Below, one piece after another: positions 1 through 5,229 of a stretch of DNA of 5,241 nucleotides; positions within the stretch are counted from its first letter, which is position 1, and the number at the start of each line of letters is the position of its first letter. Under the pieces are notes generated by a model, which saw only the letters and a program-made list of their open reading frames with translations, made no database searches and was not told the origin of the DNA. A program made the position numbers and the translations under genes. The stretch comes from Chloroflexota bacterium (GTDB lineage: Bacteria > Chloroflexota > Ktedonobacteria > Ktedonobacterales > JACDGC01): NCBI GenBank assembly GCA_021812265.1, contig JAKAOI010000199.1, positions 1 through 5,241 of the forward strand, in the 5' to 3' direction.

Positions 1-540
1 GAGCAGGGAAACAGCAGAATTTGTCTGACAGGCGGCGAACCGCTAACGGCGCCGGCGCAGCTATTACTGCGTTTTGTACAAGCGTTAAAAGAAAATAATT
101 TATACATCGACGTTCAAAGCAATGGAACCATATTTCACCCATCTTTAGCGGCTTATATCGATTCATGGTCCATCAGCCCAAAACTTGGCTCCAGCAAAAT
201 GACGGAACGCCCAGATATTCTTGCAAAATATCTGGCGGCGAAGCGTTCCGGCGCATTAACCGGAAAAATTATCCTCAAATTTATCATCAAAGACGCTGCA
301 GATCTACAGCTAACCTATGTTCTGCTGGAATCACTGCCGGAAATTGCCGCACTGCAGATACCCATCGTTTTGCAGCCTGAAGGTATGGCAGGGCACGATA
401 CAGCAGACTATATAGCGACGCTGCGCCGGTTGACTGAGCTGACAGCAATGGGCGATGAAGCGGCTCGCTGGCGGAAATATCAACTGCGCATATTGCCGCA
501 GCTCCATCGTATTATTTGGGGTGGACGCAAAGGAATTTAG
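1..540 (+). CDS. queE: 7-carboxy-7-deazaguanine synthase QueE, 3' part (5' end outside window)
   Basis: QueE is a radical SAM enzyme that converts 6-carboxy-5,6,7,8-tetrahydropterin to 7-carboxy-7-deazaguanine, a cytosolic step toward preQ0 and queuosine. The visible 179 codons, open from base 1, carry family landmarks in order: the SAM-binding TGGEPL (visible residues 10-15), SNGT (40-43, in place of the usual ETNGT), a SWSISPKLGSS stretch (55-65), PIVLQPEG near the middle, and the typical C-terminal end LPQLHRIIWGGRKGI. The stop is TAG at 538-540. The N-terminal quarter with the radical SAM cysteine cluster lies upstream of the window, so catalytic completeness cannot be judged. No frameshift is seen in the visible part. 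Other radical SAM enzymes share TGGEP, but the SPK and PQLH signatures together point to QueE. No other queuosine gene is in the window; queC, queD or queF may lie upstream. Confidence 0.9.
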   Translation, partial: EQGNSRICLTGGEPLTAPAQLLLRFVQALKENNLYIDVQSNGTIFHPSLAAYIDSWSISPKLGSSKMTERPDILAKYLAAKRSGALTGKIILKFIIKDAADLQLTYVLLESLPEIAALQIPIVLQPEGMAGHDTADYIATLRRLTELTAMGDEAARWRKYQLRILPQLHRIIWGGRKGI

Positions 541-560
541 CGAGCAGCGGCGTTGGCGTT

Positions 561-596
561 ACACATATGCAATTCTATATGGCGTATGTGTATGAT
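561..596 (+). repeat. Inverted repeat with -10-like box ahead of glgP
   Basis: The arms 561-570 (ACACATATGC) and 582-591 (GCGTATGTGT) are complementary over ten positions, one of them a T-G pair, with an 11-base loop. As RNA this is an uninterrupted 10-bp stem. The right arm runs into TATGAT at 591-596, which could be a -10 box, but no good -35 sits 16-18 bases upstream (TGCAAT at 568-573 is poor). It might be an operator over a weak promoter or an mRNA hairpin between queE and glgP. It lacks the GC-rich stem and T-run of an intrinsic terminator. The inverted repeat is visible; its role is unknown. Confidence 0.45.
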
Positions 597-623
597 AGAA
601 GTAACAGGTACAAGATTAAACTT

Positions 624-629
624 AAGGAG
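624..629 (+). promoter_or_regulatory. Ribosome binding site that fixes the glgP start
   Basis: AAGGAG lies six bases before GTG 636. The reading frame is open further upstream, to an ATG at 516 inside queE and ATGs at 567 and 579, but none of those has a comparable site. The encoded residues before 636 also look unlike the phosphorylase N-terminus. This site is the main reason for choosing the GTG start. Confidence 0.85.
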
Positions 630-635
630 TCGCTT

Positions 636-3185
636 GTGAAAATAATCGGCCGAATGGCTATATTCCCAACATTGCCGGAAAGGCTTTCCCGCCTGTATTC
701 AATTGCCAACAATTTGTGGTGGATGTGGAACCCGCAGGCGCAAAGCATGTTCCGCCATATCGATCCCGAATTATGGGAGAAAACACGTCATAACGCTATC
801 CGACTCATATCGGAATCTGATCCCAAAAGACTGCAAGCGTTAACCCGCGATCCATCTTTTTTAGCGCTATACGATTTAACATTACAGAACTTCGATACAT
901 ATTTACATAATCCACAGGAATCTTGGTATTACAATCAACCTGAAAAACTGCCGGGGCCGATTGTTTATTTTTCTGCGGAATTTGGTATGCATGAGTCGCT
1001 GCCGATATATTCCGGCGGCTTAGGCATTTTAGCCGGAGACCACAATAAAGAAACCAGCGATTTAGGGCTGCCTTTCATCGGCATTGGCTTTTTATATCCA
1101 CAAGGATATTTTTTACAGCGCATAACCCGCACCGGAGATCAGGAAGCGATTTACGAACGCTTAAATTTTGCCGATTTACCGGCTGAAGTAGCGCGCGATC
1201 CACAGGGCAATGAAGCTAAAATAAGCGTAGACCTAACAGGCAGACGGGTTTTTGCGCGCATTTGGAAATTTAATGTGGGGCGCAACGCTCTATATCTGTT
1301 GGATACGGACGTAGAAGAAAATGACCCGCGCGATAGAATTCTTTCGGCGCGGTTATATGGCGGCGACCACGAAATTCGTATTGCGCAAGAAATTGTGCTG
1401 GGTATTGGCGGTGTTCGCGCGCTGCAAAAGCTGGGCATACAGCCTTCGGTATGGCATTTAAATGAAAGCCACTCGGCGTTTGTAAGTTTGGAGCGCGCGC
1501 GACAGCTTATTGAAAACGAAAATATTTCATTTTATGAAAGCCTGAAGGTCGTTGCAGGCAACAGTGTTTTCACCACCCACACACCGGTCCCGGCAGGAAA
1601 TGACGCTTTTTCTCTGGACCTGATGGATAGGTATTTCAGCAATTTTTGGCCAAGTTTGCGCATCTCCCGAGACGAATTTTTGCAATTCGCCCGGCAGGAT
1701 CTTTCGTGGGGACCAACTTTTTCCATGACGGTGCTGGCGCTGAAAACAACATCTATCCGCAATGGCGTTTCAAAGCTGCATGGCGCAGTTTCACGCCGCA
1801 TGTGGCAATTTTTGTGGCCGCAATTAGATGTGGAGGAAACGCCGATTGGGTATATAACCAACGGAGTGCATTCCCCAACATGGGCAGCGGCGGAAATCGA
1901 TGAGTTATATCGCAAATATATCAGCAACGACTGGCAGGAACATGCGGATGACGAGCAGATGTGGCGCGCAGTAGACGCGATTCCCGACCATGAGTTGTGG
2001 AGCGCGCACACCCTGCTGCGCAACAAAATGATAGAATTTGCCCGCCGCCGCCATGCGCAGCGCAGTGACCGTTTAGGTGAAGGCTCCAGCCTGCTGCCAA
2101 AGGGCAAACAATATCTTCAGCCACATGCGCTTACCATCGGGTTTGCCCGCCGTTTTGCAACCTATAAACGCGCAACGCTGCTTTTTAGAGACAAAGAACG
2201 GCTGTTAAACATTCTCAATAACCCGGCTAAACCCGTGCAATTTGTTTTTGCGGGAAAAGCTCACCCGGCTGATGAACCGGGCAAGGCGCTGATTAAACAA
2301 ATTGAGCATTATACACGAGATCCGGATTTTGCCGGGAAGGTTGTCATACTTGAAGAATATGATATGGATATGGCGCGACACTTGGTTTCGGGTGTGGATA
2401 TGTGGCTGAACAACCCCATCCGCCCATATGAAGCCAGCGGCACTAGCGGACAAAAAGCCGGCCTGAACGGTGTGCCAAACTGTTCCGTGCTGGACGGCTG
2501 GTGGGATGAAGGATTTAATGGACATAACGGCTGGGCTATCGGCGATGATCGCGAATATTTGAACAGCGACATGCAGGATTACGCCGATTCCGAATCGCTG
2601 TACGCTGCATTGGAGCGCCAAATTATCCCCACTTTTTATGAAGTCGATGAAAACGGTGTGCCGCACGCATGGATTAAAATTATGAAAGAATCCATCCGGA
2701 CGGTAGCGCCGCAATTTAGCATGCGCCGCATGGTAAAGGAATATTTCAATACTATGTATGTGCCGGCCGCGCGGCATGGCGCGCAAATGGAGTTAAATCA
2801 CTTTCAAACCGCGCGTGAATTAACCGCATGGGAAAACCGCGTGCGTTCTGCTTGGCCGCAGCTTTCTATCGAGGCGCACGGCCCGCACGACGGGCAGTTG
2901 GGGATAGGTTTATCGGTGCAAGTTACCGCCAGCGCATACTTGGCAGATCTGTCTCCTGATGATGTTGCGATAGAACTGATTTGGGGAAAAGACGATAACG
3001 GCCGGCTGCAAAATCCGCGAATTTTGCAAATGGAACACACCGAGCAGCATGATAGATATCACTCATACACAATGCAGTTTGTTCCAGACTGTAACGGCTC
3101 CGTCATTTACGGTGTTCGGATCCGTCCGGCTCATTGGGCGCTGCAAAATCCCAATGAGCTGGGCTTAATGCTTTGGGCGCAGTAA
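636..3185 (+). CDS. glgP: Alpha-glucan (glycogen/maltodextrin) phosphorylase, GT35 family, DUF3417 type
   Basis: This cytosolic enzyme releases glucose 1-phosphate from the non-reducing end of alpha-1,4-glucans using phosphate and pyridoxal phosphate (PLP). The GTG start at 636 gives 849 residues, a normal length for this short bacterial subfamily. The N-terminal DUF3417-like region is about residues 13-110 (LPERLSRLYSIANNLWWMWN). The phosphorylase core follows, with YFSAEFGMHESLPIYSGGLG (111-130), WHLNESHSAF (273-282), FTTHTPVPAGND (312-323) and the phosphate-site segment RRFATYKRA (505-513). The PLP site EASGTSGQK has its presumed Schiff-base lysine at 607, followed by LDGWWDEGFNGHNGWAIG (619-636). 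A C-terminal beta-rich region runs from about 735 to 849. Many relatives have GMK rather than GQK before the lysine; the change is probably tolerated. The gene is intact. It starts 95 bases after queE and ends three bases before thpR. Preference among glycogen, maltodextrin or other glucans cannot be read from sequence, and no other glg gene is in view. Confidence 0.95.
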   Translation: MKIIGRMAIFPTLPERLSRLYSIANNLWWMWNPQAQSMFRHIDPELWEKTRHNAIRLISESDPKRLQALTRDPSFLALYDLTLQNFDTYLHNPQESWYYNQPEKLPGPIVYFSAEFGMHESLPIYSGGLGILAGDHNKETSDLGLPFIGIGFLYPQGYFLQRITRTGDQEAIYERLNFADLPAEVARDPQGNEAKISVDLTGRRVFARIWKFNVGRNALYLLDTDVEENDPRDRILSARLYGGDHEIRIAQEIVLGIGGVRALQKLGIQPSVWHLNESHSAFVSLERARQLIENENISFYESLKVVAGNSVFTTHTPVPAGNDAFSLDLMDRYFSNFWPSLRISRDEFLQFARQDLSWGPTFSMTVLALKTTSIRNGVSKLHGAVSRRMWQFLWPQLDVEETPIGYITNGVHSPTWAAAEIDELYRKYISNDWQEHADDEQMWRAVDAIPDHELWSAHTLLRNKMIEFARRRHAQRSDRLGEGSSLLPKGKQYLQPHALTIGFARRFATYKRATLLFRDKERLLNILNNPAKPVQFVFAGKAHPADEPGKALIKQIEHYTRDPDFAGKVVILEEYDMDMARHLVSGVDMWLNNPIRPYEASGTSGQKAGLNGVPNCSVLDGWWDEGFNGHNGWAIGDDREYLNSDMQDYADSESLYAALERQIIPTFYEVDENGVPHAWIKIMKESIRTVAPQFSMRRMVKEYFNTMYVPAARHGAQMELNHFQTARELTAWENRVRSAWPQLSIEAHGPHDGQLGIGLSVQVTASAYLADLSPDDVAIELIWGKDDNGRLQNPRILQMEHTEQHDRYHSYTMQFVPDCNGSVIYGVRIRPAHWALQNPNELGLMLWAQ

Positions 3186-3188
3186 TCT

Positions 3189-3758
3189 ATGCGAATTTTT
3201 ATTGCGATTGAGCTTCCGGATGTTATAAAACAAGCTATACTGCGGCAGCGAGATATCTTAAGCAACTTGCTGCCGCAGGTTCAGTTTACCGCCGCCAGCA
3301 CATGGCATATTACCTTGGCGTTTATCGGAGAAACGACCGACAGTGAATTGCAGCAAACGCTGAGCGCTGTAAAATTTGCCGCGCGCCAATGCGGTCCGGT
3401 AGAAATTGCGCTGGGAAATGTCGGCTATTTCGGGCCGGTGACGCAGCCAAAAGTAATTTTCATCGATCTGACCGGGCAAATGCAACAACTTGCTGCCATG
3501 CAGCAAACAGTGGCGCAATCGTTACGTTCTTTTGATGTGGATTATGATCGCAAGGCGTTTGTTCCACACATTACTTTAGCCCGCAACAAACGCCAATTGC
3601 CCGCAGAATGGCGCGCCATGAGCGCAAAAGCATTAAACAGCCTGCCAAAAGCGCCGGTTTTTCGCGCAGACGCTATGGTGGTTATGCAAAGCGAACTGCA
3701 GTCTGCCGGCGCAAAATATACCCCTCTACAGCGGATTCAGCTTGGCGGCTTGACATGA
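3189..3758 (+). CDS. thpR: RNA 2',3'-cyclic phosphodiesterase (LigT/ThpR, 2H superfamily)
   Basis: The 189-residue product matches the usual size of ThpR/LigT proteins. It has the two HxTx motifs that define the 2H phosphoesterase fold: HITL at 40-43 and HITL at 127-130, each followed by an alanine. Family members open 2',3'-cyclic phosphates on RNA to 2'-phosphates and, in some cases, ligate tRNA halves in vitro; the cellular role is generally unclear. The N-terminus MRIFIAIELP is typical, and the segment around VGYFGPVTQPKVIFIDL (78-94) fits the family. The start ATG is three bases after the glgP stop with no clear Shine-Dalgarno, which suggests translational coupling to glgP. The stop codon overlaps the promoter region of the downstream tRNA gene. 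The protein is cytosolic, with no signal peptide or membrane segment. Confidence 0.93.
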   Translation: MRIFIAIELPDVIKQAILRQRDILSNLLPQVQFTAASTWHITLAFIGETTDSELQQTLSAVKFAARQCGPVEIALGNVGYFGPVTQPKVIFIDLTGQMQQLAAMQQTVAQSLRSFDVDYDRKAFVPHITLARNKRQLPAEWRAMSAKALNSLPKAPVFRADAMVVMQSELQSAGAKYTPLQRIQLGGLT

Positions 3759-3779
3759 ACCGGCGCGATCGCGTATGAT
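3750..3779 (+). promoter_or_regulatory. Sigma-70-type promoter for tRNA-Leu
   Basis: TTGACA at 3750-3755 matches the -35 consensus exactly. TATGAT at 3774-3779 matches the -10 in five of six positions, and the spacer is 18 bases. Transcription would begin near 3786, about five bases before the mature tRNA. The -35 lies over the last codons of thpR. The spacer holds a perfect 10-base palindrome (CGCGATCGCG, 3764-3773). Confidence 0.8.
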
Positions 3780-3790
3780 ACACATATCAA

Positions 3791-3875
3791 GCCGAAGTGG
3801 TGAAACGGTAGACACGCTACGTTCAGGGCGTAGTGCTCACAAGGCATGGGGGTTCGAGTCCCCCCTTCGGCACCA
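3791..3875 (+). tRNA. tRNA-Leu, anticodon CAG
   Basis: A full cloverleaf can be folded by eye. The acceptor GCCGAAG (3791-3797) pairs perfectly with CTTCGGC (3865-3871). The D-stem is GTG/CAC with a GG-containing loop. The anticodon stem CTACG/CGTAG encloses TTCAGGG, placing anticodon CAG at 3824-3826. A long variable arm (about 3834-3847) marks a class II tRNA, and the T-stem GGGGG/CCCCC encloses TTCGAGT. Discriminator A is at 3872 and CCA is encoded at 3873-3875. The long arm and CAG identify leucine, reading CUG, a codon used often in the upstream glgP and thpR. It appears to be an independent transcription unit. Confidence 0.97.
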
Positions 3876-3894
3876 TACAAATCAACCAAGATGG

Positions 3895-3938
3895 ATACAA
3901 TAAGAACCGATCAGAAATGACCGGCTCTTGTTGTATTA
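3895..3938 (+). terminator. Long imperfect hairpin after tRNA-Leu, possible terminator
   Basis: Bases 3895-3913 pair with 3918-3936 around a GAAA tetraloop. Of 19 positions, 16 are Watson-Crick, one is T-G (3901/3930) and two are A-C mismatches (3906/3925 and 3910/3921). It begins 20 bases after the tRNA. The downstream sequence is only partly T-rich, with no clean U-tract, so efficiency as an intrinsic terminator is uncertain. In minus-strand RNA the two A-C mismatches become U-G wobbles, so that strand folds at least as well. Confidence 0.5.
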
Positions 3939-4120
3939 TCAGCAAAAAAAGTCCTGAAATCAAAGGTATCTGGAGGCGAGAGCGGATTTGCGTGAATAGA
4001 TTTTTATGAAGTGGCCACTGCGATAACAATCTAGAGGCATTCAAAACAAGCCGGATCTATTATCTTAGTCTAGCGCCATCCTCAGCCTTCTCGCTTGATA
4101 TTCACGCTAACAACTCGTAG
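3939..4120. other. Non-coding stretch after the tRNA unit
   Basis: No credible gene is seen on either strand. An antisense frame here runs back into the tRNA and is an artefact. Visible items are an A7 run (3944-3950), a segment at 3971-3990 whose reverse complement resembles the end of a tRNA or tmRNA (AAATCCGCTCTCGCCTCCA), and a perfect 10-base palindrome AGTGGCCACT at 4010-4019. No good terminator for the minus-strand gene ending at 4121 was found; the only pairing near it is a 5-bp stem with a long loop. Function unknown. Confidence 0.5.
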
Positions 4121-4294
4121 TTATTTTTCTTTATATCTTAAAATAGCAACTAAGGGAACTATGGAGAGAATCAAAATAGTATTGTAGCCCACACTTGCGG
4201 GGATAGCTATATACCCATTCAGCAGCCCTATGAGTAACGGTATATCATAGGCAATAATTGCGAAAAAAAGCACTATTCTGATCATATTAGCCAT
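4121..4294 (-). CDS. Small two-helix membrane protein, hypothetical
   Basis: This 57-residue product is not recognised. It begins MANMIRIVLFF and has two long apolar stretches, about residues 5-25 (with a single Asp at 17) and 35-52, joined by an uncharged loop (NGYIAIPASVGYN). It ends with the basic tail RYKEK. The positive charges near both ends suggest a membrane hairpin with both termini in the cytoplasm. The start is chosen because GAGGAG (plus-strand 4302-4307) lies seven bases upstream; a further in-frame ATG at 4330 has no such site. A weak promoter may exist on the minus strand, with TTGGCA at 4349-4344 and TACATA at 4327-4322, 16 bases apart. The similarly oriented 46-codon ORF lies 57 bases upstream. 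Small hydrophobic toxins, phage proteins and stress peptides all look like this, so no role is assigned. Confidence 0.65.
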   Translation of the reverse strand: MANMIRIVLFFAIIAYDIPLLIGLLNGYIAIPASVGYNTILILSIVPLVAILRYKEK

Positions 4295-4301
4295 TGTATA
4301 T

Positions 4302-4307
4302 CTCCTC
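4302..4307 (-). promoter_or_regulatory. Ribosome binding site of the 57-residue membrane protein
   Basis: On the minus strand GAGGAG stands seven bases before ATG 4294. It is the strongest evidence that this short minus-strand frame is translated, and it selects the second of two in-frame ATG codons. Confidence 0.7.
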
Positions 4308-4351
4308 TGAGTATAAATACGTATGTACAATCTTTGTATTTTTTGCCAATA

Positions 4352-4492
4352 CTAGAATTCATGGCAGTTAGCGACAGGATACTCCCACATCTCAGACAGG
4401 GGGTATTGATAGTGTATAGATAGAGCTGTCAGCGCAACTAAACCAGCCATTGCTATCAGCGCTATACTGATTATCCGAACAACATAAATCAT
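4352..4492 (-). CDS. Very small single-helix membrane protein, hypothetical
   Basis: The 46-codon frame ATG 4492 to TAG 4352 encodes a protein starting MIYVVRIISIALIAMAG. It has one apolar segment at about residues 3-24, with a single Arg at 6, and a polar tail of about 22 residues (SIHYQYPLSEMWEYPVANC plus three more) containing one Cys at 43. The shape is an N-in, C-out single-pass protein or an uncleaved signal anchor; no lipobox is seen. The frame is open some 28 codons upstream without another ATG. There is no convincing Shine-Dalgarno before 4492, so translation is uncertain. It lies upstream of, and in the same direction as, the 57-residue membrane protein and may share a transcript with it. 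It could also be a chance frame or the decayed end of a longer gene. Confidence 0.4.
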   Translation of the reverse strand: MIYVVRIISIALIAMAGLVALTALSIHYQYPLSEMWEYPVANCHEF

Positions 4493-4594
4493 CCATATGT
4501 AGTAACATAGGTATTCAAAAAACTTCTGCGTATGTACTATCTGCCTGAAATTCCCTCTTTCTCATAAATTTATTGGAACATATATAGATTTTTA
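4493..4594. other. AT-rich divergent intergenic region
   Basis: This region separates the minus-strand small ORFs from the plus-strand promoter of the TfoX-domain gene and is very AT-rich (12 G or C among 60 bases at 4561-4620). No gene is supported. A possible minus-strand promoter for the small ORFs has TTGCAA at 4607-4602 and TATATG about 16 bases downstream; it is weak. Confidence 0.4.
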
Positions 4595-4623
4595 TTGACA
4601 TTGCAATATTTGTTTCATATACT
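4595..4623 (+). promoter_or_regulatory. Near-consensus promoter for the TfoX-domain gene
   Basis: TTGACA at 4595-4600 (6/6) and TATACT at 4618-4623 (5/6) are separated by exactly 17 bases. The start point would be near 4630, giving a leader of about 138 nt before the ATG at 4768. An 8-base palindrome ATTGCAAT (4600-4607) overlaps the -35 edge. The 10-mer ATTGACATTG recurs 36 bases downstream (4594-4603 and 4630-4639), and a second TATACT follows at 4650-4655, but its 13-base spacing to the second TTGACA is wrong for a promoter. Confidence 0.75.
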
Positions 4624-4648
4624 GTTGCCATTGACATTGATTAGTTAA

Positions 4649-4709
4649 GTATACTCATGTGTTACTGAAAAATATAGTAGACACAGTCACCTCATAAGGG
4701 GGAGTATAC
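4649..4709 (+). promoter_or_regulatory. Nested inverted repeats in the leader of the TfoX-domain gene
   Basis: GTATACTC (4649-4656) is the exact reverse complement of GAGTATAC (4702-4709). The right arm overlaps the GGGGGAG Shine-Dalgarno of the 9-codon leader ORF and ends at the base before its ATG. Inside lies a second stem: 4658-4666 pairs with 4676-4685 over nine base pairs, with one bulged G at 4680. A competing short stem pairs 4690-4693 (CCTC) with 4698-4701 (GGGG). Such alternatives could mask or expose the leader ribosome site. The pairings are visible; regulation is inference. Confidence 0.4.
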
Positions 4710-4739
4710 ATGATTCTTGTCTGTACATCAAGGGTGTAA
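4710..4739 (+). CDS. Nine-residue leader ORF (MILVCTSRV)
   Basis: ATG 4710 to TAA 4737-4739 encodes MILVCTSRV. It is preceded by AAGGGGGAG at 4696-4704 with a five-base gap, a stronger and better spaced ribosome site than that of the gene it precedes. It ends 28 bases before the ATG of the TfoX-domain protein and is in a different frame. It may be a regulatory leader peptide, a translation-coupling element, or the remnant of a lost gene start. No run of a single amino acid codon of the classical attenuation kind is present. Confidence 0.4.
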   Translation: MILVCTSRV

Positions 4740-4748
4740 ATTAGAAAG

Positions 4749-4754
4749 AAGGAG
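4749..4754 (+). promoter_or_regulatory. Ribosome binding site of the TfoX-domain gene
   Basis: AAGGAG is followed by 13 bases and then ATG 4768, a longer gap than usual. An out-of-frame ATG at 4760 lies at a nearer distance of five bases but opens only a frame ending after about 23 codons. The long spacing could lower translation of the main gene. Confidence 0.6.
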
Positions 4755-4767
4755 CAGAGATGATTAC

Positions 4768-5088
4768 ATGGCGACAACAAAAGATTTTATTGAATATGTT
4801 TGTGAACAGATTAGCGGCGCAGGTACTGTAAGATACCGAAAAATGTTCGGTGACTATATGGTTTATGTGAATGATAAGCCGATTCTTTTAGTCTGCGACA
4901 ACATCGTATATGTTAAACGGCTTGATTGTATTGCTGATAAGATGAAAAACGCTGAAACAGGCATTCCCTACCCAGGAGCAAAAGAACATTTTATTTTGGA
5001 TATCGATAATATGGCATTGAGCAAAGATATTGTTTGTATTTTAGAGCCTGTTACTCCGCTGCCTAAACCCAAAAAACCGAAATTATAG
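4768..5088 (+). CDS. TfoX N-terminal domain protein
   Basis: The 106-residue product is a single TfoX_N-type domain. Visible signatures are KDFIEYVCEQISGAG (5-19), YRKMFGDYMVYVNDKPIL (23-40), VCDNIVYVKRL (42-52), GAKEHFILDID (70-80) and the lysine/proline-rich tail PLPKPKKPKL. TfoX/Sxy of gamma-proteobacteria regulates competence together with CRP; stand-alone TfoX_N proteins in other bacteria are common and of unknown role, so no competence function is claimed. The start ATG 4768 fits the family N-terminus. The frame is open back to a TTG at 4717, but that would add 17 residues unlike the family. It lies downstream of a near-consensus promoter, a structured leader and a 9-codon ORF. No terminator is evident after the TAG. 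It is AT-richer than glgP and thpR. Confidence 0.88.
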   Translation: MATTKDFIEYVCEQISGAGTVRYRKMFGDYMVYVNDKPILLVCDNIVYVKRLDCIADKMKNAETGIPYPGAKEHFILDIDNMALSKDIVCILEPVTPLPKPKKPKL

Positions 5089-5157
5089 TGACCATCTTCA
5101 ACACCCAACAAGCAGCAGATTTCACTGCAAAGATATTGGAGCATAAAAATTGACTCT

Positions 5158-5229
5158 ATGAATAAAAAAGAGCAGCAACGCGCAGAAAGACAAGCAAAAC
5201 GTTTAGCAAAAATCCAAGCTAGTGGCTAG
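5158..5229 (+). CDS. 23-residue basic ORF, doubtful
   Basis: ATG 5158 to TAG 5227-5229 encodes MNKKEQQRAERQAKRLAKIQ plus three residues, an almost purely charged sequence predicted to form one amphipathic or coiled-coil-like helix. The nearest GGAG (5138-5141) is 16 bases upstream, too far for an ordinary site. It is in the same frame as the TfoX-domain gene but separated from it by two adjacent stops (5086-5091). It may be a small protein, the tail of a decayed gene, or chance. The rest of 5089-5241 shows nothing else. Confidence 0.25.
   Translation: MNKKEQQRAERQAKRLAKIQASG

Noticed and set aside
165..380. Plus-strand 71-codon frame inside queE
   Set aside because: It overlaps, in another frame, a region with clear QueE motifs.
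516..635. A 40-codon upstream extension of glgP overlapping queE
   Set aside because: It has no ribosome site, and its residues do not resemble the phosphorylase N-terminus; GTG 636 has AAGGAG six bases upstream.
1532..2107. Minus-strand frame of 191 codons inside glgP
   Set aside because: It lies wholly antisense to a clear GT35 enzyme, has no family features and an arginine/serine-rich composition typical of shadow frames.
2205..2786. Minus-strand frame of 193 codons inside glgP
   Set aside because: It is antisense to the PLP-site region of the phosphorylase, whose motifs are conserved on the plus strand; no independent signal was found.
3823..4044. Minus-strand frame of 73 codons ending VPKGGLEPPCLVSTTP
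   Set aside because: Its C-terminal part is the antisense of the tRNA-Leu gene; GGLEPP-type endings are a well-known artefact of translating tRNA complements.
4358..4498. Alternative minus-strand frame beginning MDDLCCSDNQYS near 4496
   Set aside because: It overlaps the hydrophobic 46-codon frame, shows low-complexity polar composition without family resemblance, and has no ribosome site.
3876..4720. CRISPR array, transposon ends or second copy of the tRNA end
   Set aside because: No regularly spaced repeats, terminal inverted repeats with a transposase, or repeat of the tRNA 3' sequence were found by eye.
4717..4767. TTG start extending the TfoX-domain protein by 17 residues
   Set aside because: The extension is unlike the family N-terminus and has no suitably spaced ribosome site.
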